A DNA stretch of 64,000 nucleotides, taken from positions 1 through 64,000 of the forward strand of contig NZ_BJDS01000010.1 of the NCBI RefSeq assembly GCF_005405265.1. The letters run 5' to 3'. The position numbers were made by a program, and so were the translations under genes. The notes under the pieces are model-generated. The model was not told where the DNA came from. It ran no database searches and saw only the letters and a program-made list of their open reading frames with translations. This document shows, piece by piece, positions 9,635 through 18,171 of the stretch; the stretch's first letter is position 1, and each line of letters starts with the position of its first letter. This DNA comes from Enterococcus songbeiensis (GTDB lineage Bacteria; Bacillota; Bacilli; Lactobacillales; Enterococcaceae).

Positions 9635-11389
9635 TTAAGAATTGCCGCTGTCTTTTAAGATTTCCAGAAAGGCGGTGCCATATTTTTCCAGTTTGTTTTG
9701 ACCGACCCCTTTGATCTGCAAAAAATCCAATGTTGTTTGGGGTTGTTTTTCTGCCAGCTCCTGCAACGTTTTATCAGAAAAAATCACGTATGGTGGCAGA
9801 TTTTGTGCCTGCGCCAATTCGGTTCGCAACCGTCGCAGTTGTTCGAACAATTCTGTATTTTCCACAATCGTTTTGACCGTCGTTTGTTTGCGAGTAACTT
9901 TCTGTTTGCCCAGCAGGACTTCGACACCGGTTGCAGAGACCTTCAACATGGGAAACTGTCCTTCCGTTGGTGTTAAAAAACCGGCAGCAGTCAAATAATC
10001 AATCAGTTGAACCACTTCTTTTTGACTCCAGTCCTTCATCAAACCATATGTGGGCAGTCTTTCAAAATGCCACTGGCTGATTTTTTGATCCTTTGAGCCG
10101 GTCAATACTTTCCCTACAAGAGATTTCCCAAAACGCTCCCCCATCCGTTTGACACAAGACAGAACTTTTTGTGCTTCAATGGTGATATCTGTTACTTCCC
10201 GCTCATCCAAACAATTGCTACAACGGCCGCAATCGGGACCGTCCTCGCCAAAATAGCGCAGGATATAACGTTGCAGGCAGATTTGCGAATGGGCGTACTG
10301 GCTCATTTCCCGCAATTTTAAATATTCGTTTTGTTTGTAATCAATCGCCATTTCCGACTGATCAATAAAGAATTGCTGAATCTGCAAATCATGAGGAGCA
10401 AACAATAAGATTGCTTCACTGGGCAAGCCATCTCGACCGGCACGCCCCGCCTCCTGATAATATGATTCCAAATTACCGGGAACCTGCGCATGAATCACAA
10501 ACCGGACATTGCTCTTATTGATTCCCATCCCAAAAGCATTGGTGGCCACCATGACCTGAATACGATCAAAAAGAAAATCTTCTTGGTTTTGAGAACGTTC
10601 TTGCTCGTTCATGCCGCCATGGTATTTGCCAACCGCAATTTTTTTGCTTTTTAATAAGTGATACAGTCGTTCGACTTCTTTCCGGGTGCTGGCATAGATA
10701 ATGCCGGCTTGCTCCCGATTCACCCGCAGATATTCCAGCAGATAGGTATCTTTTTGTTCCTTAATCACTTGAAAAGCCAGATTTTCTCGGGCAAAGCCGG
10801 TCATCACTTTATTTTCTGGGGGAATCTGCAATCGTTGCAAAATATCTTCCGCAACTTGCGGAGTCGCCGTGGCCGTCAGTGCTACTACCACCGGGCGCTG
10901 ATCAAACTGCTGAATCGTTTCCGCCAATTTCAAATAACTGGGGCGAAAATCATGCCCCCACTGTGAAATACAATGGGCTTCATCTACCGCTAGCAATTCA
11001 ATCGGCACATGCCGCAGCAGTTGTTGAAATTCATAAGATTCCAATCGTTCCGGGGCGACATACAGCAATTTGATCTTGCCGTCCACGGCTAAACGCAGCC
11101 GTTCATTCATTTCCGGTACACTCAAGGTGCTGTTGATAAACGCTGCCGGAATTCCCATATCGTTCAATGCATCCACTTGATCCTTCATTAAAGAAATCAA
11201 GGGGGAAATAACCAAGGTCAAGCCCTCTAAAACCAGTGCCGGCAATTGATAGCAAACCGATTTTCCGCCACCTGTTGGCATAATGCCCAACACGTTTTGA
11301 TGATGTAAAATTTGATCGATGATTGCTGTTTGTCCCGGACGAAAGGCATCATAGCCGAATTTTTCTTTTAATAATGTTGTTAATTCCAA
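9635..11389 (-). CDS. recQ: ATP-dependent DNA helicase RecQ
   Basis: 3'-5' DNA helicase for recombination and fork repair. Superfamily 2 motifs are intact: motif I (MPTGGGKSVCYQ), DEAH box, TATATP and the GRAGRDG motif. A zinc-binding RecQ C-terminal region (cysteines near 374-400) follows, with a C-terminal HRDC domain (about 510-580). The reading frame begins with TTG at 11389; AAAGGA is 9 nt upstream and no ATG is available in frame. At 584 residues it is close to Bacillus RecQ-type proteins. It lies between the DUF1129 gene and guaB, all on the same strand. Confidence 0.93.
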   Translation of the reverse strand: MELTTLLKEKFGYDAFRPGQTAIIDQILHHQNVLGIMPTGGGKSVCYQLPALVLEGLTLVISPLISLMKDQVDALNDMGIPAAFINSTLSVPEMNERLRLAVDGKIKLLYVAPERLESYEFQQLLRHVPIELLAVDEAHCISQWGHDFRPSYLKLAETIQQFDQRPVVVALTATATPQVAEDILQRLQIPPENKVMTGFARENLAFQVIKEQKDTYLLEYLRVNREQAGIIYASTRKEVERLYHLLKSKKIAVGKYHGGMNEQERSQNQEDFLFDRIQVMVATNAFGMGINKSNVRFVIHAQVPGNLESYYQEAGRAGRDGLPSEAILLFAPHDLQIQQFFIDQSEMAIDYKQNEYLKLREMSQYAHSQICLQRYILRYFGEDGPDCGRCSNCLDEREVTDITIEAQKVLSCVKRMGERFGKSLVGKVLTGSKDQKISQWHFERLPTYGLMKDWSQKEVVQLIDYLTAAGFLTPTEGQFPMLKVSATGVEVLLGKQKVTRKQTTVKTIVENTELFEQLRRLRTELAQAQNLPPYVIFSDKTLQELAEKQPQTTLDFLQIKGVGQNKLEKYGTAFLEILKDSGNS

Positions 11390-11410
11390 TTCATCCCATC
11401 CTTTGGTTCT

Positions 11411-11484
11411 ATTATACGCAAAAAAAGGAAAGAACCCACCTCTCCATTGATTTTCTTTTCAAAACGGATTCGTGAGGTTCTTTC
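11411..11484 (-). terminator. Long-loop terminator and recQ -10 element
   Basis: GAAAGAACC (11428-11436 on the plus strand) and GGTTCTTTC (11476-11484) pair, extended by CTC/GAG and CAC/GTG contacts, and are followed on the minus strand by a seven-T run. Immediately beyond it is TATAAT (11411-11416, minus strand), a likely recQ -10. This is the second terminator after the DUF1129 gene and insulates recQ. Confidence 0.6.
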
Positions 11485-11496
11485 ACCTATCAAAAA

Positions 11497-11518
11497 AACG
11501 TCGAAAATTTTCGACGTT
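11497..11518 (-). terminator. Intrinsic terminator of the DUF1129 gene
   Basis: AACGTCGAAAA/TTTTCGACGTT is a perfect palindromic stem, followed on the minus strand by TTTTTTG. The stop codon of the DUF1129 gene lies inside the stem. Confidence 0.75.
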
Positions 11519-12209
11519 AGTTTCTTGGCACGGATAGGCTGCCAACGATGTGGTATTTTTTCTTTAAATAGTAACGCAAACCAAAGGCTGCGGCACCGAT
11601 GACGATTGTAATGATTGGATCGAGAACCGGATTGATGGCTTTTGGCAACAAAGGCGAACTGCTGAAAACAATAATCCATAATAAGAAGGATGGTACCAGC
11701 AATAAGATGGTCTTCCATAATTTTGGTCGTTGGCTCTTGTCAGCACCTTTGCGTTCATACTGATAGATGTATTTGTACATCAGGTAGAAGACCCAACCAC
11801 CGACCATAGCGGCAAGCAAGAGTGCCAGCATTCCGTAAGATTGACCTTGACCTTTGGCGATAAAGGACATCAGACCGATCATGACGGAGAAAAGTCCCAA
11901 TAATAACAGGGTATTATCCAGCCACATCAAAACCGGAGAAGATTCCTCTTTTTCGGCAGGTGCACTTAGAATAGCTTCGGTTCGTTCAGAGACAGTACCG
12001 AACAATTGGCGGGCAGTTTTGCCCCCTTTTTGTTCTTTTACTAAAACCGGCAGCATTTCATGCAGCGCAATCGTTTTTTCTTCTTCAGAAAGATTGGCGG
12101 CATCCAAAGATTTTTTCAAATCAAAGATGTATTGTTGGTTACGTTTTGTTAGTTCTTTTTCTAATTCACGATTTTCTGAAACATATGTGCGCAGAGTTTC
12201 TGGCTCCAT
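11517..12209 (-). CDS. DUF1129-family membrane protein
   Basis: A 230-residue protein with a soluble helical N-terminal domain (about 1-85) and four predicted membrane helices (about 93-112, 120-142, 160-182, 190-212). The pattern resembles the DUF1129 family of Lactobacillales. Its function is not known. GGGAG lies 9 nt before the ATG. It is downstream of ychF on the same strand, with a 73-nt gap and its own terminator after it. Confidence 0.75.
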   Translation of the reverse strand: MEPETLRTYVSENRELEKELTKRNQQYIFDLKKSLDAANLSEEEKTIALHEMLPVLVKEQKGGKTARQLFGTVSERTEAILSAPAEKEESSPVLMWLDNTLLLLGLFSVMIGLMSFIAKGQGQSYGMLALLLAAMVGGWVFYLMYKYIYQYERKGADKSQRPKLWKTILLLVPSFLLWIIVFSSSPLLPKAINPVLDPIITIVIGAAAFGLRYYLKKKYHIVGSLSVPRN

Positions 12210-12282
12210 TTGTTATTCTCCCTTCGCTCTTGACATTTCCAGAGGCAATTTTACCATACCATTTTCTCGTATGATAGTGTTT

Positions 12283-13383
12283 TTAGACATTAAAACGAAA
12301 CAACATGACATCTCCGTCTTGCACTTCGTAGTCTTTTCCTTCTAAACGGACCCGTCCTGCTTCTTTGGCGGCGTGCATTGTGCCATATTTGTCAAGATCT
12401 TCAAAGGAAACCGTTTCAGCTCGGATAAAGCCCCGTTCAAAATCGGTATGGATAATACCGGCAGCTTGTGGTGCCTTCATTCCTTTGCGGAAGGTCCAAG
12501 CCCGAACTTCTTGTTCTCCGGCAGTAAAATAGGTTGCCAAGCCCAATAAATCGTAGGCTGCCCGAATCAATTGATCCAACCCGGATTCTTCGATGCCCAT
12601 CGCTTCAAGAAAATCAGCTTTGTCTTCATCATCCAATTCAGCGATTTCTTCTTCTGCACGGGCGCAAACAGCGATGACTTCTGCATTTTCAGTTGCAGCA
12701 AAATTGCGGACTTCCTGTACATAATGGTTGTTGTCGGCATCAGCTACTTCGTCTTCTGCCACGTTTGCCACGTAAAGGACGGGTTTGCTGGTCAATAGGA
12801 ATAGCCCTTTAACGATTTTTTGTTGCTCATCAGTAAATTCCACACTGCGGGCGGATTTTCCGGCTTCTAATGCAACTTTGATTTTTTCCAAAACAGCCAA
12901 TTCGGCAACGGCTTCTTTGTCTTTGGTTTTCGCAACTTTTGCTACGCGATCGTAACGTTTGGTGATGGATTCTAAATCAGCCAAAATCAACTCCAAATTG
13001 ATGGTGTCAATGTCGTCTAAGGGATCGACACGTCCTTCTACGTGAGTGATGTTCTCATCATCAAAACAGCGAACCACGTGACAAATCGCATCCACTTGGC
13101 GGATATGACTAAGGAATTTGTTTCCCAAGCCTTCCCCTTTGCTGGCACCTTTGACGATTCCCGCAATATCAGTAAATTCAAAGGTTGTAGGAACTGTTTT
13201 TTTCGGATGCACCAGCTCAGTCAGGCGTTGCAAGCGCCAGTCCGGTACTTCTACCATTCCCACATTGGGATCGATCGTTGCAAAAGGATAATTTGCTGCT
13301 TCTGCTCCTGCTTTTGTGATTGCGTTAAATAAAGTTGATTTTCCAACGTTAGGCAAGCCAACGATTCCGGCGGTTAATGCCAT
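12283..13383 (-). CDS. ychF: Redox-regulated ATPase YchF (Obg-like)
   Basis: Obg-family P-loop NTPase that binds ribosomes and hydrolyses ATP rather than GTP. The start at 13383 (GAAGG upstream) gives 366 residues, the standard length. Walker A GLPNVGKSTLFNA is near the N-terminus, an inserted coiled-coil domain occupies about 130-200, and a C-terminal TGS domain ends the protein. The gene follows DUF951 by 8 nt and is probably expressed from the leader upstream of DUF951. Confidence 0.95.
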   Translation of the reverse strand: MALTAGIVGLPNVGKSTLFNAITKAGAEAANYPFATIDPNVGMVEVPDWRLQRLTELVHPKKTVPTTFEFTDIAGIVKGASKGEGLGNKFLSHIRQVDAICHVVRCFDDENITHVEGRVDPLDDIDTINLELILADLESITKRYDRVAKVAKTKDKEAVAELAVLEKIKVALEAGKSARSVEFTDEQQKIVKGLFLLTSKPVLYVANVAEDEVADADNNHYVQEVRNFAATENAEVIAVCARAEEEIAELDDEDKADFLEAMGIEESGLDQLIRAAYDLLGLATYFTAGEQEVRAWTFRKGMKAPQAAGIIHTDFERGFIRAETVSFEDLDKYGTMHAAKEAGRVRLEGKDYEVQDGDVMLFRFNV

Positions 13384-13391
13384 GATTTCCT

Positions 13392-13574
13392 TCACACTTT
13401 CTTTTCTAGAATTTTTTTCATTTTCTTTTCAAAATCGCGACGGGTCAACATTACGATGTGGCCGCAATTGGTACATTTTATTTTAATGTCTGCCCCCATG
13501 CGGATGATTTCCCAGCGATTGGCTTGGCAAGCATGGGGTTTTTTCATTTCTACAATATCACCTAAATCATACAT
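13392..13574 (-). CDS. DUF951-family small zinc-ribbon-like protein
   Basis: A 60-residue protein with a single C-x-x-C pair (KCTNCGH) after a beta-rich N-terminal half. It matches the DUF951 family, usually found between parB and ychF in Lactobacillales, exactly as here. Residues such as KPHACQANRWEIIRMGADIK are the family core. The function is unknown; a nucleic-acid or ribosome role is plausible from its partners. It is the first gene after a recurring two-hairpin leader. Confidence 0.85.
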   Translation of the reverse strand: MYDLGDIVEMKKPHACQANRWEIIRMGADIKIKCTNCGHIVMLTRRDFEKKMKKILEKKV

Positions 13575-13597
13575 TAAAACACCTTCTTGTTCATAGT

Positions 13598-13681
13598 AAG
13601 GTAGAAATTTTTTCTGAAATTTCTTCCGATTTCACGACGCATATCATTCCACTAGATTACTTGATAAAAGTGGAACTGACA
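13598..13681 (-). promoter_or_regulatory. Recurring two-hairpin leader element, copy D (before DUF951-ychF)
   Basis: On the minus strand: TGTCAG, hairpin 1 TTCCACT/AGTGGAA (13647-13675), a TGATATGCG...GTGAAATC box, then hairpin 2 GAAATTT/AAATTTC (13604-13623). The same order occurs before dnaN, gyrA, dnaB and degV. The element is flanked by a 14-bp direct repeat TTCTTGTTCATAGT (13584-13597 and 13682-13695). Confidence 0.65.
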
Positions 13682-13702
13682 TTCTTGTTCATAGTCACAC
13701 TA

Positions 13703-14590
13703 TCAGGCTTCGTCAAAGTGGATATCCAAAATATCCAGGATGCGGGTCAGGTCATTTTGCGAAAGGTATTCGATCTCGATCTTTCCTTTGCCGTCTTTTT
13801 CTTGGATTTCGACACTTGTACCGAATTTATCCATCAAACGGTCTTCGCTTTCCCGTAAATAATAAGGTTTGACTTTGGCGATTCGCGGCGTTTTCTTTTC
13901 TTCTTTGGCTTCGTTCATTTGTCCCACTAGCTGTTCTAGTTGACGGACAGTCAGGTTTTCCTTCACACAACGATTGGCAAGCTTCAGGATTTGATCTTTT
14001 TTCTTCAAACCTAACAGGGTACGGGCTTGTCCCATCGATAGTCGTTCATCTTGAACCATTTCCTTGACCAGCTTCGGCAAAGTCAACAGTCGCAGATAAT
14101 TGGCGATGTAAGGGCGACTTTTCCCTAAACGTTCGGCTACTTCTGCTTGGGTCAGCTTGAGATTTTTCATCAACATATCGTAAGCCTCAGCTTCTTCCAA
14201 AGGATTCAAATCTTCCCGCTGCAAATTTTCTAAAACAGCGACTTGCATCATCGCTTCTTCGTCAAACTCACGAATAATTGCCGGAATCGTTTCTTTGACC
14301 GCCAATTTTGACGCCCGGAAACGACGTTCACCTGCGATGATTTCATAGCCCTTCACTGCTGATTTGCGCACGATGATTGGCTGAAAAACCCCAGATTGGG
14401 CAATGGACGCTGCTAATTCCTGTAACGAGGCTTCGTCAAATGTTTTTCGTGGTTGATAGGGGTTGGGACGCAATTCATTCAGCGGAATCTCAACGACTGC
14501 TTCTTTTTTGACATCCACATCTTCCAAGTTGGCAAAATCCTGAAACAATGCATCGATGCCGCGACCTAAGCCCTTGCCTTTATTTTTCAC
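13703..14590 (-). CDS. parB: Chromosome-partitioning protein ParB (Spo0J)
   Basis: Binds parS sites and spreads as a CTP-dependent clamp to organise the origin. Near the N-terminus is the KGLGRGIDALF peptide that stimulates ParA. The CTP-binding motifs include NPYQPRK and GERRFRAS, and a helix-turn-helix (TQAEVAERLGKSRPYIANYLRLL) reads parS. The start is GTG at 14590, overlapping the parA stop by 11 nt, with AAGGAAG 9 nt upstream inside parA. Four parS-like sites occur in the window, and the 295-residue length is typical. No separate noc paralogue is present. Confidence 0.95.
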   Translation of the reverse strand: MKNKGKGLGRGIDALFQDFANLEDVDVKKEAVVEIPLNELRPNPYQPRKTFDEASLQELAASIAQSGVFQPIIVRKSAVKGYEIIAGERRFRASKLAVKETIPAIIREFDEEAMMQVAVLENLQREDLNPLEEAEAYDMLMKNLKLTQAEVAERLGKSRPYIANYLRLLTLPKLVKEMVQDERLSMGQARTLLGLKKKDQILKLANRCVKENLTVRQLEQLVGQMNEAKEEKKTPRIAKVKPYYLRESEDRLMDKFGTSVEIQEKDGKGKIEIEYLSQNDLTRILDILDIHFDEA

Positions 14591-15344
14591 GAGCTAACAC
14601 TTCCTTTGCTAGAGCTTGATACACTTCAGCACCTTTTGACCGCAAATCATAATCAACAATCGACAACCCATGACTTGGCGCTTCTGACAAACGGACATTT
14701 CTTGGGATGATTGTGTCATAAACTTTTTCTTGGAAATAGCGGCGAACTTCCTCCACTACCTCTGCTCCTAAATTCGTGCGGGCATCATACATCGTCAATA
14801 AAACCCCTTCGATTTTCAACGTTGGGTTAAAATGTTTTTGCACTAAACGCACCGTATTCAGTAATTGGCTCAAACCTTCCAGCGCATAATATTCGCATTG
14901 AACAGGAATCAAAATCGAATCACTGGCTGTAAACGCATTGATTGTCAAATGTCCCAATGAAGGCGGGCAATCGATAAATACAAAATCATATTCGTCTCTG
15001 ACTTCTTCCAATGCTGTTTTTAACCGTGATTCCCGCGCCATCATGGAAGTCAATTCAATTTCGGCACCGGCTAATTGGATCGTTGCCGGTACGATGTCTA
15101 AATTTTCGCGAGAACTTGGTAAAATCGCATGCTTGATTGGTTCTTCGTTAACCAACACATCATACACGTCTTTCACGACATCTGGTTTACGAATACCCAC
15201 ACCGCTTGTTGCATTGCCTTGCGCATCGATATCCACAAGCAGGATTTTTTTGCCGGCATAAGCCAGACAAGCGCCAAGATTCACGGTAGTCGTCGTTTTA
15301 CCGACCCCGCCTTTTTGATTTGCGACAGAAATAATTCTTCCCAT
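14580..15344 (-). CDS. parA: Chromosome-partitioning ATPase ParA (Soj)
   Basis: Deviant Walker ATPase that acts with ParB in origin segregation and, in Bacillus, regulates DnaA. The deviant Walker A NQKGGVGKTTTTVNLG is near residue 10, and Walker B (DFVFIDCPPSLG) is intact. I chose the ATG at 15344, which has AGGAGG 7 nt upstream, over a TTG one codon earlier. It overlaps parB by 11 nt. Confidence 0.95.
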   Translation of the reverse strand: MGRIISVANQKGGVGKTTTTVNLGACLAYAGKKILLVDIDAQGNATSGVGIRKPDVVKDVYDVLVNEEPIKHAILPSSRENLDIVPATIQLAGAEIELTSMMARESRLKTALEEVRDEYDFVFIDCPPSLGHLTINAFTASDSILIPVQCEYYALEGLSQLLNTVRLVQKHFNPTLKIEGVLLTMYDARTNLGAEVVEEVRRYFQEKVYDTIIPRNVRLSEAPSHGLSIVDYDLRSKGAEVYQALAKEVLAREK

Positions 15345-15425
15345 CAAGTTTCCTCCTATTAGTTGGTCAAATGGATCAGAAAAACACTCTCATCTTCTGG
15401 TCTTGCCGGAAAAATTTTTACGGCA

Positions 15426-16142
15426 TTATTTGATTGGTTGTTTATTGGGCAGCCCCGGTTTGCGGGGATATTTTTTAGGTGTTTCTTTTTTCTTTTCGAT
15501 CACAATGATATGGCGCTCGTCACCGGTAATCGGCAGCGGAATCGCCCGTTCCTCGATAAACTTGCCGCCAAGCAGCGCAATCGCCGGTTTGGCTTCAGTT
15601 AATTCTTCGTCGCTTTTTGCGGCTTTCAGGGCAAAAAAGGTGCCGTTTTTCTTCACCAAGGGCAGACATAATTCTGCCAATACATTCAAACGAGCCACTG
15701 CACGGGCCGTCACGTAGTCAAAAGTTTCGCGAAACTGCTTGTTTTGACCGAATGTTTCTCCCCGATCATGATACAGATGAACATTTTCTAAGCCTAATTC
15801 CTGTACCAAATGGGTTAAAAAGGTGATCCGCTTGTTCAGGGAATCTACGATCGTAACCGATAGTTGCGGAAAAACGATTTTCAAAGGAATACTTGGAAAC
15901 CCTGCTCCGGCACCCACATCGCACAAGGCGACTTCTTTCGTGAAATCCGCCGTCAGCGCCAACGTCAAGGAATCGTAAAAATGTTTGAGATAGACTTCTT
16001 TTTGCTCCGTGATAGCGGTAAGATTCATTTTTTCGTTCCATTCGACTAACAGCTCAAAGTAGCGGTGAAACTGCGCCATTTGCTTGTCGCTTAAAATGAT
16101 CTGCTGCTGCAGCAATTGTTGCTGAAATTCTTCAGGTAACAT
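15426..16142 (-). CDS. rsmG: 16S rRNA m7G527 methyltransferase RsmG
   Basis: Uses S-adenosylmethionine to methylate G527 of 16S rRNA. The SAM motif [14 protein letters not shown] and the motif around VTARAVARL are clear. An upstream in-frame extension is open but lacks a Shine-Dalgarno; the ATG at 16142 has GAGAGG upstream and gives 238 residues, the family norm. It precedes parA on the same strand, the usual gidB-parAB order near Firmicutes origins. Confidence 0.95.
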   Translation of the reverse strand: MLPEEFQQQLLQQQIILSDKQMAQFHRYFELLVEWNEKMNLTAITEQKEVYLKHFYDSLTLALTADFTKEVALCDVGAGAGFPSIPLKIVFPQLSVTIVDSLNKRITFLTHLVQELGLENVHLYHDRGETFGQNKQFRETFDYVTARAVARLNVLAELCLPLVKKNGTFFALKAAKSDEELTEAKPAIALLGGKFIEERAIPLPITGDERHIIVIEKKKETPKKYPRKPGLPNKQPIK

Positions 16143-16162
16143 CTCGTTTTCCTCTCTTTTTT

Positions 16163-16184
16163 GTGAAACAAATATTTGTTTCAC
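16163..16184. repeat. 22-bp palindrome made of inverted parS half-sites
   Basis: GTGAAACA-AATATT-TGTTTCAC is perfectly symmetrical. Its arms are the two halves of parS in swapped order. It lies 20 nt upstream of the rsmG start. Without a T run it is not a terminator. It could be an operator or a broken parS; this is undecided. Confidence 0.45.
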
Positions 16185-16309
16185 GACTTCCTCTACTTTA
16201 ACGCAAATGGGCTGTTTCTGCAATGGTTTGTGGGAAAATTTAACGACTGTTCTTGAGAACAACTCAATTTTATTGACGGAAATTGAACGAAATCCATCCA
16301 ATCGAAAAA

Positions 16310-16344
16310 AGCTGGATATGGGTTGAGTTTACCCACATCCAGCT
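16310..16344 (-). terminator. Terminator of the FusB-like gene
   Basis: AGCTGGATaTGGGT pairs with ACCCAcATCCAGCT and is followed on the minus strand by TTTTTTCG. It lies 4 nt after the stop codon of the FusB-like gene. Confidence 0.85.
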
Positions 16345-16348
16345 ATCT

Positions 16349-16993
16349 TTATTTTCTCTTCACCCGCTGAACAAATTGTTCTAACGCTTGCAAATCATAC
16401 AACTGCTGATTACATGCTTGGCTGTCGACACAAATATAGTTGCCTTTTTTCGTATAGGTGCCGTCGCCGCTTTCTTTGGTGGTTGCTAAAAATAGCGCCA
16501 CCGTCGCGGTGTGGTTGCAAATGCTGCAAATATTTTTCAAATGATTCGGCGACAAATGACCAGAAACACCGGTCAACTGCTCCTCTTGATAAAGTAGGAT
16601 GAATTTCTTTTGACTGCCAGGATCATTCCAACCAATGTATGAATTTTCCCGCAGATCCATGCTCTCCCAGTCAGGGATTTTTAGTTTCTTGGTTTTGCGA
16701 AATACTTTTTCCACTTGCTTGTTGGAAGGTGGGGCAAAAGGAATCACATGTTCCTTTATTTCCTCAAAAAAGCGTTCTGCCCGAACTTTCGTCAAGGTCG
16801 TGTCTAAAATAAATGGCGAGAGTTTCCTAAAAATTTCTGATGTTTCTCCAAGAATTTGTTGGATCTTTTCGATCGTCAATGCCTGCATCGTTTGTACCGT
16901 CTTCGGATCGTTAACGGATTGATAGGTATTGATCAGATGATCGACTTGTTTTTGGACGGCAAAATAATCATTGGGTTTTATTGTTGGTTGCAT
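16349..16993 (-). CDS. FusB-family elongation factor G-binding protein
   Basis: A 214-residue protein like FusB/FusC, which bind EF-G and free it from ribosomes stalled by fusidic acid. The N-terminal half is a helical bundle (about 1-85). The C-terminal half has a zinc finger with four cysteines at 156, 159, 188 and 194, matching the FusB fold. The start at 16993 follows AAAGGA by 6 nt; an upstream TTG codon has no site. It is monocistronic, with a leader peptide and attenuator upstream and a terminator downstream. Chromosomal family members do not always confer resistance, so the phenotype is unproven. Confidence 0.85.
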   Translation of the reverse strand: MQPTIKPNDYFAVQKQVDHLINTYQSVNDPKTVQTMQALTIEKIQQILGETSEIFRKLSPFILDTTLTKVRAERFFEEIKEHVIPFAPPSNKQVEKVFRKTKKLKIPDWESMDLRENSYIGWNDPGSQKKFILLYQEEQLTGVSGHLSPNHLKNICSICNHTATVALFLATTKESGDGTYTKKGNYICVDSQACNQQLYDLQALEQFVQRVKRK

Positions 16994-16999
16994 TGTTTT

Positions 17000-17094
17000 T
17001 CCTTTCTTCAAACCAGTGATACTTTGAAGAAATGCACCAAAGTATCACACTACCAGGCGACACTTTTTGGTGCAGAGGATACGAAACGTATCAC
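17000..17094 (-). promoter_or_regulatory. Translational attenuator before the FusB-like gene
   Basis: Minus-strand segments (plus coordinates): A GCACCAAA 17066-17073; B TTTGGTGC 17034-17041; C GTGATACTTTG 17038-17048; D CAAAGTATCAC 17016-17026; E TTTCTTCAAA 17023-17032; F TTTGAAGAAA 17003-17012. A-B, C-D and E-F are each perfectly complementary. B overlaps C, D overlaps E, and F runs into the Shine-Dalgarno (17000-17005). With A-B formed, E-F hides the ribosome site. A ribosome paused on the leader peptide covers A, allows C-D and frees the site. A small extra hairpin (17078-17092) lies at the leader start. Confidence 0.75.
17050..17094 (-). CDS. Leader peptide MIRFVSSAPKSVAW of the attenuator
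   Basis: A 14-codon reading frame starting with GTG at 17094 and ending with TAG at 17050. AGGGGGG lies about 7 nt before the start. Codons 8-10 coincide with segment A of the attenuator, so ribosome occupancy would remove the A-B hairpin. The peptide ends 56 nt before the FusB-like start codon. Size, position and overlap fit a regulatory peptide; translation is not demonstrated. Confidence 0.65.
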   Translation of the reverse strand: MIRFVSSAPKSVAW

Positions 17095-17179
17095 ATGACC
17101 ACCCCCCTAAAATAATTTATCTCCTCGTTTTTTCTACAAAGGTGATAATAGCCAGTTTTTGAAAAAAATGCAACAAAAA

Positions 17180-17204
17180 ACGTATCTTCAAGAAAAAGAT
17201 ACGT
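17180..17204 (-). terminator. Terminator of the SPFH gene
   Basis: ACGTATCTT/AAGATACGT stem followed on the minus strand by TTTTTTG, 13 nt after the SPFH stop codon. Confidence 0.85.
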
Positions 17205-17217
17205 CATCTGTTACTTA

Positions 17218-18171
17218 TTATTTATTACTATCTGCAGCATTCCAAATTTGTTTTAACGCAGGCACATTTCCCAGCTCTGTCATATTAGTCGGTAAAATCA
17301 CCGTGTTGCCATTGTTTTCTACCACATGTTTAAAAGCTTCAATTCCAAGATAAGCCAGCATTTGATCGTTGAGTTGACTGTCTTGGATAGCCTGATTGAT
17401 TTCTTTGATCCGTTGTTTTTCTGCTTCTGTGACGATACGGATACGTTCCGCTTCTGCTTGCGCATCAATATGAATACGTTCTGCCCGTGCAGTGGCATCG
17501 ATTTTGGTTTGCTTCGACCGAGCAGCAGCATCGATCTCCATTTCAGAGGCTTTGGCTTCTGATTCCAAAATGACTGATTGCTTGCGGCCTTCAGAAATCG
17601 TGATTTGTGATTCTTTATCCCGACTGGCGGTAATCAATTTATTCATAGAATTAACGATTTCATCAGAAACGGAAATTTCCCCAATGTTAATCCGATCAAT
17701 TGACAGCCCATAACCCGCCGTAATATCCCGAACACTTTCGTACAGTGCCACGTTGATTTCTTCCGTACCATTCAGCACTTCATTCAAATCCATCTTCCCG
17801 ATAATGCCCCGCAGATTAGACTGACAATCTTGAATCATTGAGAGTACAGAATTTTGGTTATCATAAACAAATGCCCGCACATCGGTTACATGGTATTTAA
17901 TTGCTTCGTCGATTTCAACGATAACATTATCCTTAGTAATAACACTTTGCGGATCGATTTGAATCGGAATCTGTTTCAAAGAAACCCGTCTTTTGACGTT
18001 GTATAAAACCGGAATCAAAAAATGCAATCCCGGTTCCAAAGATTTCACGTATTTCCCAAAACTTTCGACAACTTTGACTTCTCCCTGTTCCACGATGACT
18101 ACCATCTGTGAAGCCAAAAAAACGACTAAGATAATAACTAAAATCAAGATAATAATACTAAAAATTGCCAA
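17218..18171 (-). CDS. SPFH (stomatin/prohibitin) membrane protein
   Basis: A 317-residue protein with one N-terminal membrane helix (about 3-25), an SPFH/Band-7 domain (about 25-190) and a long Ala/Glu/Arg-rich coiled coil (about 190-265). It is like QmcA and stomatins, which form cage-like oligomers on the membrane and scaffold microdomains. It overlaps the NfeD-like gene upstream by 14 nt, the classic NfeD-SPFH pairing. No specific client can be inferred. Confidence 0.88.
   Translation of the reverse strand: MAIFSIIILILVIILVVFLASQMVVIVEQGEVKVVESFGKYVKSLEPGLHFLIPVLYNVKRRVSLKQIPIQIDPQSVITKDNVIVEIDEAIKYHVTDVRAFVYDNQNSVLSMIQDCQSNLRGIIGKMDLNEVLNGTEEINVALYESVRDITAGYGLSIDRINIGEISVSDEIVNSMNKLITASRDKESQITISEGRKQSVILESEAKASEMEIDAAARSKQTKIDATARAERIHIDAQAEAERIRIVTEAEKQRIKEINQAIQDSQLNDQMLAYLGIEAFKHVVENNGNTVILPTNMTELGNVPALKQIWNAADSNK

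Noticed and set aside
16143-16301. An N-terminal extension of RsmG
   Set aside because: No ribosome site, and it would translate the inside-out parS palindrome; the start at 16142 gives the standard length.
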